Source: an uncultured Collinsella sp. (GTDB taxonomy: Bacteria > Actinomycetota > Coriobacteriia > Coriobacteriales > Coriobacteriaceae). Taken from it: 22,721 nt of DNA. The notes below the pieces were generated by a model. That model was given only the letters and a program-made list of their open reading frames with translations, searched no databases and was not told the DNA's origin. The stretch is from assembly GCA_900544755.1 (NCBI GenBank), contig UQWQ01000028.1, positions 1 through 22,721 on the forward strand, read 5' to 3'. Position numbers and translations under genes: made by a program. Positions 1 through 5,977 of this stretch are shown piece by piece. The number at the start of each line of letters is the position of its first letter. The stretch's first letter is position 1.

Positions 1-17
1 GCAACCTCACAATCAGT

Positions 18-1202
18 TTGCTTTCCAAACCGATTGTAAGCCTCCTGAGAGATCCGCGACGTGGGCGTGGCAGTATTTACCGTTCGCAGGCCGAGCCAGC
101 GCGTTTGCCGTCCGAGCGGGTTCACAAGCGACGCAGCGGGTACGTACCCTTCATGGACGACATGCTGTGCGACATATCTGCCTTTCGGTATCACCGGATA
201 CCTCCACAGGTCTTGGCAATAATGCCGGACCTGCCCGATTCTGCGGACGATCCGCGCAGGGAGCACCTATGTGAGCATCCGCTCGTCACGCATTTCCTGG
301 GCACCCCGTTACACGTGTTGGCGCAGGGCAGCTGCGGACGTAAGGGCGATCGCATTGTCAGGCATGTTTGGAACGGGGAGAGGCCGTTTGATTCCATGCG
401 ACAGACAGAGTTTGGCCTCGATGTCGCGTCCCCGCTCTTTACCCTGCTGACCCTGGCTTCCTCGGTCTCAAACGAGCGTCTGATCATGTGCATGTATGAG
501 ATGTGCGGCACCTTTGCCGTGTGCAAGATTGCGCCTCAGGTAAAGTCGGCACTTGAGCAGGCATACGGGGGCCGGTGGGGTGACGCACGGTCGGGCTGGG
601 AAAACGTAAAGGATGTCTCGGGGAATCCAACGGACTTGTGGAAACGACCTCCCTTGATCGAGCTCTCTGAGCTTACAGGGTTCGTCGATAAGGTCCGGGG
701 GCTCCGCGGCGCTAAATCGTTCATACGAGCCGCGAAATGCATTACGGGGGTGGCAGCATCGCCGCTCGAGGTCCAGGCTTCGATGCTGTTTGGCCTTACG
801 AGGTTGCGCGGCGGCGAAGGGCTGAGCCTTACCAATAACGTTGAGATTCGTATGACGCGCAGCGCCCGCCTGATTTCGGGGCTTGATAGGCGCTATGCCG
901 ATATCCTGCTGGCAAATAAGGACGGCAGTCGAGAGTGTCTGGTTGAATGCCAAGGTAAAGCCATTCACGGATCCATTGAATCCAAGATCTCGGACTCCGA
1001 TCGAACGACGGCCTTGCAAGCGATGGGATATCCCGTCGTTCTGATGACCTATGGCCAGCTGGCCGACTCCGATGCCTTCCGCGTGGTGATGGAGCTCATC
1101 ATGTCCTATCTCGATGTGCCGCTGAAAGACAAGACGCCGCGACAGCAGGAGCTCGAACGGCGGCTTCGTGAGGAGATTTTTATCGATTGGGCAGGAATGT
1201 AG
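18..1202 (+). CDS. Hypothetical protein with nuclease-like C-terminal fold; 5' end uncertain
   Basis: The protein is up to 394 aa from a TTG at 18. The frame stays open to the left edge, so the gene may begin outside the window; an internal ATG at 153 is an alternative start, but neither has a clear ribosome binding site. I recognise the layout of a hypothetical family that I associate with Coriobacteriia: a central segment with the pattern YEMCGTFAV, a middle helical part containing ASPLEVQASMLFGL, and a C-terminal part resembling very-short-patch-repair/DUF559-type endonuclease folds. In that last part D295 and E310 with K314 (in VECQGK) could be a degenerate D...E-x(3)-K centre, followed by the AMGYPVVLMTYGQ strand typical of this fold. 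Catalysis is not shown by the sequence. The gene stands alone, oriented toward serA. The role is unknown; restriction-endonuclease-like folds in such families may be defensive or regulatory. Confidence 0.65.
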   Translation: MLSKPIVSLLRDPRRGRGSIYRSQAEPARLPSERVHKRRSGYVPFMDDMLCDISAFRYHRIPPQVLAIMPDLPDSADDPRREHLCEHPLVTHFLGTPLHVLAQGSCGRKGDRIVRHVWNGERPFDSMRQTEFGLDVASPLFTLLTLASSVSNERLIMCMYEMCGTFAVCKIAPQVKSALEQAYGGRWGDARSGWENVKDVSGNPTDLWKRPPLIELSELTGFVDKVRGLRGAKSFIRAAKCITGVAASPLEVQASMLFGLTRLRGGEGLSLTNNVEIRMTRSARLISGLDRRYADILLANKDGSRECLVECQGKAIHGSIESKISDSDRTTALQAMGYPVVLMTYGQLADSDAFRVVMELIMSYLDVPLKDKTPRQQELERRLREEIFIDWAGM

Positions 1203-1229
1203 CCGCGCGGGTGGAAAACGGTCGCGCGG
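1203..1229 (+). terminator. Hairpin just after the stop of the first gene
   Basis: Arms CCGCGCG (1203-1209) and CGCGCGG (1223-1229) pair across a 13-14 nt loop immediately after the stop codon. There is no T-run directly after it (GTTTT only appears 7-8 bases later), so it is at best a weak intrinsic terminator. Confidence 0.35.
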
Positions 1230-1473
1230 ACTAGAGTTTTGGTCACAAAAAGACTTATATTTCGCCTTGGAGGGGCCTTAAAAATGCTATCTAGAATAAG
1301 TTGTTTCGGAAAATGGACAGTCAACTTACATTCGGCACATAGAGATCGATTTTTACCTACTAAAGTCCCTGATAAAGCTGTTTATCAAAGCGGGTGTGCT
1401 TAGCGACTTGAGCCTCACTATCGATTATCTGAAAAAACTTGTTCTGGGTATCATTTTAAAGTCGTCCGGAGCA
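1230..1473. other. AT-rich intergenic stretch with an imperfect inverted repeat
   Basis: No credible gene is visible here; the composition is much more AT-rich than the flanks. An imperfect inverted repeat is present: CAAAAAGACTTAT near 1243-1257 against AATAAGTTGTTTCG near 1294-1308. I see no convincing promoter pair. It could be a decayed mobile repeat or a regulatory segment. Confidence 0.4.
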
Positions 1474-1474
1474 A

Positions 1475-1510
1475 CAAAATCGGCCCCCGTTTCGTGAAAA
1501 CGGGGGCCGA
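1475..1510 (-). terminator. Rho-independent terminator of serC-serA
   Basis: A perfect 13-bp inverted repeat (TCGGCCCCCGTTT at 1480-1492 and AAACGGGGGCCGA at 1498-1510) encloses a 5-nt loop. On the minus strand the stem is followed by ATTTTGTT, which is the classic order for an intrinsic terminator. It lies 40 nt past the serA stop codon. Confidence 0.9.
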
Positions 1511-1549
1511 ATGGGCTTCGTGGTCTGTCTGGCAGGATTGGCGCCGGCG

Positions 1550-2713
1550 CTATTTAATCACGCGCACACGATACATCGACGGAATTTGCTTAAGTGCCTC
1601 GATCGTGCTGCCGTCCAGGTGCTCATCGGTGTCGAACATGGTGTAGGCGTTCTCGCCAGCGGACTCGTTGGTCATGCGCTGCACGTTGGCGTTGTCCTTG
1701 GCGAGAATGGCCGTGATCTGGCCGATCATGTTGGGCACGTTGGCATGCAGGCAGGCAATGCGGCTTGCGGCGCGCGCCTTGCCCATGCTGCAGGCGGGGT
1801 AGTTGACGCTGTGCGCGATGTTGCCGTTTTCCAGGTAATCCTTGAGCTCGCTGATGGCCATGTCGGCGCAGTTGGCCTCGGCCTCGCCGGTGCCGGCGCC
1901 CGAATGCGTGGTGATAAACGTGTTGGGCATCTTGACGGTCTTGGGCGTGGCAAAGTCGCAGCTAAACCGGCTGAGCTTGCCCGCGCGCAGGGCGGCGTCG
2001 ACGGCGTCCTCGTCAATGATGGTCTCGCGCGCGTAGTTGATGAGCACGGCGTCCGGGGCCAGCAGGTCGATCTGCTCGGTGCTGATCATGCCGATGGTAT
2101 CGGCCTTGCTGGGCACGTGCACGGTGAGGTAGTCGCAGCCGCGGCACAGGTCCTCGAGCGTGCCCACGCGCTGTACCTCGCGACTCAGCACCCACGCGTG
2201 CTCAACGGAAATGAACGGGTCGTAGCCGTAGACATCCATGCCCAGGTCGACGCAGGCGTTGGCGACCTTGGAGCCTACGTTGCCTAGACCGATGACGCCG
2301 ATGCGCTTGCCCTTGAGCTCGCGACCCACAAAGGCCTTCTTGGCCTTTTCGGCATCGACCTGAATCTCGGGGTCGTCGGCGTTGTCACGCACCCAGTTCA
2401 TCGATTGCACGACGCCGCGGCTCGAGAGCACCAGCATGCCTAGGACGAGCTCCTTAACGGCATTGCTGTTGGCACCGGGGGAGTTAAAGACGACGACGCC
2501 CTTCTTGGCATACTCCTCGACGGGGATGTTGTTGACACCGGCGCCGCAGCGGGCGATGGCGCGGATGCCCTCGGGCAGCTCGTAGCTGTGCAGGTCGGTC
2601 GAGCGCATCAGGATGGCGTCGGCCTCCTCGGCGGTGCTTACAAACTCGTAGCCCTCGCCAAACTCGACTTTGCCGTCTTTAGTGATGTCGTCGATGGTTT
2701 TGATCTTGCGCAT
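1550..2713 (-). CDS. serA: D-3-phosphoglycerate dehydrogenase (short form with ACT domain)
   Basis: This cytosolic enzyme oxidises 3-phosphoglycerate to 3-phosphohydroxypyruvate with NAD+, the first step of serine synthesis. The 387-aa protein has the D-2-hydroxyacid dehydrogenase layout: a substrate-binding part, the Rossmann glycine motif GLGNVG at residues 142-147, catalytic Arg in NYARE (R229) and His in TTHSG (H270), then a C-terminal ACT-like part (about 318-387) that in this family senses serine. The usual DVFExEP glutamate segment is replaced by CDFATPKTV, as I recall for the short Bacteroides/clostridial-type SerA proteins. The start ATG is preceded by AAGGAG at 6 nt. It is the second gene after serC (71-nt gap) and precedes a strong terminator, so the two are very probably co-transcribed. 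Confidence 0.95.
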   Translation of the reverse strand: MRKIKTIDDITKDGKVEFGEGYEFVSTAEEADAILMRSTDLHSYELPEGIRAIARCGAGVNNIPVEEYAKKGVVVFNSPGANSNAVKELVLGMLVLSSRGVVQSMNWVRDNADDPEIQVDAEKAKKAFVGRELKGKRIGVIGLGNVGSKVANACVDLGMDVYGYDPFISVEHAWVLSREVQRVGTLEDLCRGCDYLTVHVPSKADTIGMISTEQIDLLAPDAVLINYARETIIDEDAVDAALRAGKLSRFSCDFATPKTVKMPNTFITTHSGAGTGEAEANCADMAISELKDYLENGNIAHSVNYPACSMGKARAASRIACLHANVPNMIGQITAILAKDNANVQRMTNESAGENAYTMFDTDEHLDGSTIEALKQIPSMYRVRVIK

Positions 2714-2768
2714 GGAAAACTCCTTAGCAGGTTTTGCTCTATACAGGGTGGTCTGAGATGGCTGGTCG

Positions 2769-2785
2769 GCCCGCGGGTTGCGGGC
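2769..2785 (-). other. Small hairpin between serC and serA
   Basis: GCCCGC (2769-2774) pairs with GCGGGC (2780-2785) across a 5-nt loop, overlapping the last base of the serC stop. No U-run follows on the minus strand, so it is more likely an mRNA-processing or stabilising structure than a terminator. Confidence 0.4.
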
Positions 2786-3909
2786 TAGTTAGATCGCGGG
2801 CTCAAACTATGCTGCGCTTCGAAGTCCTTCATGTACGAGGCCAGCGCCTGCACGTCTTCCATGGTTACGGCGTTGTAGACGCTCGCGCGCATTCCGCCCA
2901 CCAGGCGATGGCCCTTGACGTTTTGAATCTGGTGCTCGGCCGCGCCTGCGACAAAGGCGGCGTCGAGGCCGGCATCGTCGGTGCGGAAGGTGACGTTGGC
3001 GATGGAGCGGCTGTCGGCCTGCGTGGTGCCATGGAACAGCTCGCTGTTCTCGAGCAGGTCATAGAGCAGGTTGGCCTTGGCCCAGTTGCGCTCGGCCATG
3101 GCGGCAAGTCCGCCGGTTTGCTCAACCCAACGGAACACCTTGCCGCACACGTAGATGCCAAAGGTGTTGGGCGTGTTGAGCATTGAGCCCTTGGCGGCCT
3201 GGGTCTTAAGGTCCAGGTACTGCGGCGTCTGCGCAAAGGCGGGTCCGCCGGCGATGAGGTCGTCACGCACGATGACCACGGTCACGCCCGCGGCGCCGGC
3301 GTTTTTCTGCGCGCCGGCGTAAATAAGCCCGTAGCGCTCAATGTCGAGCGGCTGCGACAGGAAGCAACTCGAGACATCGGCGACCAGCGGCACATCGCCA
3401 CAGTTGGGCAGCTCGTGGTACATGGTGCCAAAGATAGTGTTGTTCTGGCAGATGTAGACGTATTCGAGCCCGTCGCCCGCGGCCTCGGCGGCAATACGCG
3501 CGTTGATGTCGGCCATGTCGGGGATGCGGTCGAAGTTGGTGTCTTCGGAGCTCGCGAGCAGCACGGCCTCGCCGTACTTGGCGGCCTCCTTGTACGCCTT
3601 GTTGGCAAAGTTGCCGGTCACGACGTAGCCGGCGCGGCCGCGGCGCATGAGGTTCATGGGGATGCCCGCAAACTGCAGCGTGGCGCCGCCCTGCAAAAAC
3701 AGGACGCGGTAGTTGTCGGGGATGCTCAGCAGACGGCGCAGGGTTGCCTCGGCGTCGTTGATAATCTGCTGGTACATGCTAGATCGATGGCTCATCTCGA
3801 GCACGGACATGCCGCAACCGCGGTAGTCCATCATCTCGTCGGCGATCTCGGCGAGCACGCTTGTAGGCAGCGCGGCCGGGCCAGCTGAGAAGTTGTGCAC
3901 ACGTGCCAT
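2785..3909 (-). CDS. serC: Phosphoserine aminotransferase
   Basis: This PLP enzyme transfers an amino group from glutamate to 3-phosphohydroxypyruvate, giving O-phosphoserine, the second step of serine synthesis; the family also acts in pyridoxal phosphate synthesis in some bacteria. The 374-aa length is close to the usual 360 aa. The diagnostic N-terminus NFSAGPAALP, the EMSHRS motif (residues 38-43), the LQGGATLQF segment and the PLP lysine in AGAQKNAG (K202) are all visible. The start ATG is preceded by GAGGGGG at about 8 nt. The gene is the first of a two-gene minus-strand operon with serA. No phosphoserine phosphatase (serB) is present in the window. Confidence 0.96.
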   Translation of the reverse strand: MARVHNFSAGPAALPTSVLAEIADEMMDYRGCGMSVLEMSHRSSMYQQIINDAEATLRRLLSIPDNYRVLFLQGGATLQFAGIPMNLMRRGRAGYVVTGNFANKAYKEAAKYGEAVLLASSEDTNFDRIPDMADINARIAAEAAGDGLEYVYICQNNTIFGTMYHELPNCGDVPLVADVSSCFLSQPLDIERYGLIYAGAQKNAGAAGVTVVIVRDDLIAGGPAFAQTPQYLDLKTQAAKGSMLNTPNTFGIYVCGKVFRWVEQTGGLAAMAERNWAKANLLYDLLENSELFHGTTQADSRSIANVTFRTDDAGLDAAFVAGAAEHQIQNVKGHRLVGGMRASVYNAVTMEDVQALASYMKDFEAQHSLSPRSN

Positions 3910-3934
3910 CTTCTAGTCCCCCTCGTAGTCGTTT

Positions 3935-3959
3935 GAACGTTCGGGATACTTTAGCACAG
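3935..3959 (-). promoter_or_regulatory. Candidate serC promoter elements
   Basis: On the minus strand TGCTAAAGT (-10 TAAAGT at 3948-3953, with an upstream TG) lies about 38 nt before the serC start. The 8-bp palindrome GAACGTTC (3935-3942) lies just downstream. No good -35 is seen, so this is tentative. Confidence 0.35.
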
Positions 3960-4039
3960 TGGAGCGTCAGGCGCGACCGAATCACAGCAAAACCCGAGTG
4001 CGCCGCTATGATTTACAGGATGGTTACATGGGGGAGGGA

Positions 4040-4213
4040 TCATCTCGAGGCTCGCATCCGATCCGCCTCGGCCTTCGCTTGTTTCCAGGGGCGTACGCGA
4101 CCGTTGGTGAGGTCGTCGTAGCCACGAGCGATGGCACGTTGAATGTGTTCTTCGCGTTTCTGAATGGTAGTTAGTGCGCGCGTCTGATCAGAAATAGACT
4201 TTACGACAGGCAT
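4040..4213 (-). CDS. Small antitoxin-like protein, no toxin partner visible
   Basis: The start is the ATG at 4213, chosen because AAGGAG lies 6 nt upstream of it; this gives 57 aa beginning MPVVKSISDQ. A longer reading from 4237 has no such site. The charged helical C-terminus (AIARGYDDLTNGRVRPW, then KQAKAEADRMRASR) resembles the toxin-binding tails of small type II antitoxins, but I cannot assign a family. No toxin gene overlaps or follows it: the next gene downstream on this strand is serC. A palindrome lies between its putative -10 and the region upstream, which would suit autorepression. It is transcribed divergently from the BREX operon, so a regulatory link is conceivable but unproven. 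Confidence 0.6.
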   Translation of the reverse strand: MPVVKSISDQTRALTTIQKREEHIQRAIARGYDDLTNGRVRPWKQAKAEADRMRASR

Positions 4214-4225
4214 ACGAAACTCCTT

Positions 4226-4262
4226 ACATAGAAGCATATGTATAACTCTATGTTGAACATAG
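4226..4262 (-). promoter_or_regulatory. Palindromic operator and -10 of the small antitoxin-like gene
   Basis: A perfect 15-bp palindrome CTATGTTGAACATAG spans 4248-4262. A third half-site ACATAG (4226-4231) is inverted relative to it. On the minus strand TATACA (4239-4244) is a plausible -10, 25 nt before the start codon. The palindrome would sit between -35 and -10, a usual repressor position; no good -35 is visible. Confidence 0.55.
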
Positions 4263-4398
4263 CGGAGGGTGGCGTTGGGCGTGTGCGTGCCTGCATTCGT
4301 AAGCGCGGTTGTCTGGCAAGTGTGATTTGGGGCGACCTCGTTAATGTTTCTAAGCTGCGAAAATGACCGTTAACCGGATTAAATTTTGTTGCTCAACA
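4263..4398. other. Intergenic segment without a recognised gene
   Basis: This stretch lies between the antitoxin-like promoter and the BREX leader. It contains no credible ORF; near 4369-4382 there is a TTAA-N5-TTAA arrangement around a CCGGA core. I see nothing else that I can support. Confidence 0.4.
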
Positions 4399-4445
4399 TT
4401 TGACACTCTGGGCGTGGTAACTTTTTTACCAACAGGTATGATTAT
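4399..4445 (+). promoter_or_regulatory. Putative BREX operon promoter and operator region
   Basis: TATGAT at 4437-4442 is the best -10 match upstream of brxA; its -35 (GTGGTA at 4414-4419, 17-nt spacer) is weak, as for an activated or regulated promoter. An inverted repeat TGGTAA-N5-TTACCA (4415-4431) overlaps that -35 and could be an operator. TTTGACAC at 4399-4406 is repeated at 4497-4504 with similar following sequence, making a direct repeat of about 24 bp. No experimental support. Confidence 0.4.
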
Positions 4446-4493
4446 TGTCATGTGCGCCGCGCCTGCCTGCCGGGTTGCGGCGCACTTGTGACA
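4446..4493 (+). repeat. Large inverted repeat in the BREX leader
   Basis: TGTCA (4446-4450) plus GTGCGCCGC (4452-4460) pair with GCGGCGCAC (4477-4485) plus TGACA (4489-4493), giving 14 base pairs with a small internal bulge and a 16-nt loop. No T-run follows. If transcription starts near 4449, this would be the 5' end of the mRNA, 16 nt before the upstream Shine-Dalgarno site. Confidence 0.6.
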
Positions 4494-4508
4494 GCCTTTG
4501 ACACCCTT

Positions 4509-4523
4509 GGAGCGTGTACTGTG
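4509..4523 (+). promoter_or_regulatory. Ribosome binding site and upstream GTG start (out of frame with brxA here)
   Basis: GGAG (4509-4512) lies 8 nt before a GTG (4521-4523), an ideal spacing. Translation from this GTG runs through the G tract and stops after 21 codons at a TGA near 4584. With one G fewer it would enter the brxA frame, adding the 11 residues MDVTTKSVRGG. Confidence 0.6.
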
Positions 4524-4545
4524 GATGTAACCACAAAAAGCGTTC

Positions 4546-4555
4546 GGGGGGGGGG
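4546..4555 (+). repeat. Poly-G tract of ten residues at the brxA start
   Basis: Ten consecutive G residues occupy 4546-4555, and the last is the first base of the GTG from which brxA opens. Homopolymer G runs of this length change length by slipped-strand mispairing. The tract lies between a good Shine-Dalgarno/GTG pair and the brxA reading frame, so its length decides whether they are in frame. Confidence 0.8.
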
Positions 4556-5205
4556 TGCTCACCCGCGAGCAATTCCTCCCGCATGAGATGCGCATCGTCG
4601 CTGCCCTTCGTATGCAGGGCGCAAGCGACGAGCAGGTCATTGTACGCGTAAAGAGCGAGAACCTCTTTCAATATCCCACGGAGCGCATGGTCGCCAACCG
4701 CGCAACCGTGTGCCTTCGCCGCCTCGACGCCATGGTGCCCACGGACGCCGTATGCGCCGCGCGCGGCATCGACGCCAATACCGCCGTCGAGGCTGCGTCA
4801 TCCCTAACCAGGCTCATGGCATCCGGCACTCCCACGCAGGCGGACCAGGCCATCTTCTACAGCATGATCTGCCGCTACGATATCGTGCGCGAGCTCGTGC
4901 TCGTCGAGGTAGGGGAGCGCCTACAAAACTTCGATTATGCCTTTACGGCGGTTGACCTCAACGCCTTTATGACACGCTTTACCACGGAGTATCCGGACGC
5001 GGCCCGCTGGACTGAGGCCACGGTCAAGCGCATTAAGGGCTCGCTCCGCCAGACGCTCCGCCATGCCGGCCTTATCGGCGAGGGCCAGGGCCCGGAGTCC
5101 GAGCGCCTGTCACCACTCTTCCTCGATTCCGATGTCGAGCGAGCCTTGGTTCTGCTGGGCGAGCATTCGCTTATCGCGGCCCTTACCGGCAGGGTGGTGA
5201 TGTAG
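4555..5205 (+). CDS. brxA: BREX protein BrxA (DUF1819), frame apparently controlled by the poly-G tract
   Basis: The 216-aa protein matches the DUF1819/BrxA family: an opening LTREQFLPHEMRIVAAL helix, then the SDEQVIVRVKSENLFQYPTERM region and a C-terminal half ending in a small winged helix-like part. BrxA is a small DNA-binding component of type 1 BREX. The only start in this frame is the GTG at 4555, because TAA at 4528-4530 closes the frame upstream and no other start lies between. That GTG has no ribosome binding site and sits against ten Gs. BrxA homologues usually carry residues before the position matching LTREQFL, consistent with the natural N-terminus lying upstream and being restored (227 aa) with nine Gs. 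It is the first gene of the BREX operon. Confidence 0.88.
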   Translation: MLTREQFLPHEMRIVAALRMQGASDEQVIVRVKSENLFQYPTERMVANRATVCLRRLDAMVPTDAVCAARGIDANTAVEAASSLTRLMASGTPTQADQAIFYSMICRYDIVRELVLVEVGERLQNFDYAFTAVDLNAFMTRFTTEYPDAARWTEATVKRIKGSLRQTLRHAGLIGEGQGPESERLSPLFLDSDVERALVLLGEHSLIAALTGRVVM

Positions 5206-5206
5206 C

Positions 5207-5899
5207 GTGGCTCCCGTCAACAACGCCGCCGAACCTGCTATCACCCCGGCGACCGATCTCACCACCAATATCGGCATCCATTCCCGTAAGAGCGTCGTGG
5301 CGGCGCATGTCCGCTCCGAGCACGCCCGTCAGGAATTTGAGCGACGCGCTCAGCTTCTGCGCGAGTGCCTGTGCAGCGAGGACTTTTTGGCCAACAAGGG
5401 CATAGGCAATGAGATCGGCTTCCACACCTTTTGCTATGACCCCGCGCTGGAGTTTGAAGCGCGTGCATTATTTGACGCCCTTTCACGCGATGCCGAGGCC
5501 GACAAGCTTCCGTGCACGCTCAAGGTCGTGAACCTCTACGACGCCGTGCTGGCAATTCTCAAAAAGCGCCGTGTCCTTAAGGCCATCCCACGCCAAGAGG
5601 AGCGCCGCGGTACCCAGCGCGTGCTCGAGGACGTGGCCAAGTTCGCCTCGCCCGAGAAAGTCGCCGCGTACATCCTTGAGCAGACCGAGCCGCACGCGCC
5701 TGGAGACGTCGTTCTCCTCACCGGCGCGGGCGAGGTCTTCCCATTCTTTCGCATGCACACGCTTCTCCATTGCATGCTTGCGGATTTTGATGAGGTGCCT
5801 GTGGTCGCCGCCTATCCGGGCAGTTTCAACGGCTCTTCTTTCCAGCTCTTTAACCGTCTGCCGGCCGATAACTACTACCGCGCCATCGATATCTCGTAA
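5207..5899 (+). CDS. brxB: BREX protein BrxB (DUF1788)
   Basis: This 230-aa protein is the DUF1788/BrxB family, a core type 1 BREX component whose biochemical role is still poorly defined. The family signature is clear in the C-terminal half: LLTGAGEVFPFFRMHTLL, then VPVVAAYPGSF and a final NYYRAIDIS. The GTG start at 5207 follows the brxA stop by one base, so translation is probably coupled to brxA; an AGGGTGG about 9 nt upstream is the likely ribosome binding site. If brxA is frame-shifted early, this coupling would be lost and brxB expression would fall too. Confidence 0.9.
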   Translation: MAPVNNAAEPAITPATDLTTNIGIHSRKSVVAAHVRSEHARQEFERRAQLLRECLCSEDFLANKGIGNEIGFHTFCYDPALEFEARALFDALSRDAEADKLPCTLKVVNLYDAVLAILKKRRVLKAIPRQEERRGTQRVLEDVAKFASPEKVAAYILEQTEPHAPGDVVLLTGAGEVFPFFRMHTLLHCMLADFDEVPVVAAYPGSFNGSSFQLFNRLPADNYYRAIDIS

Positions 5900-5977
5900 G
5901 CACGGCTCCCCGCAGGCAAGTCCCTGTCGCCGGTAACAACCCTTTGCCATAACGTTCCCAAACCCAAAGGAGCACCC

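Noticed and set aside
1511..2287. 258-aa plus-strand open frame opposite serA
   Set aside because: Antisense shadow of the well-identified serA; Val/Gly/His-rich product without motifs.
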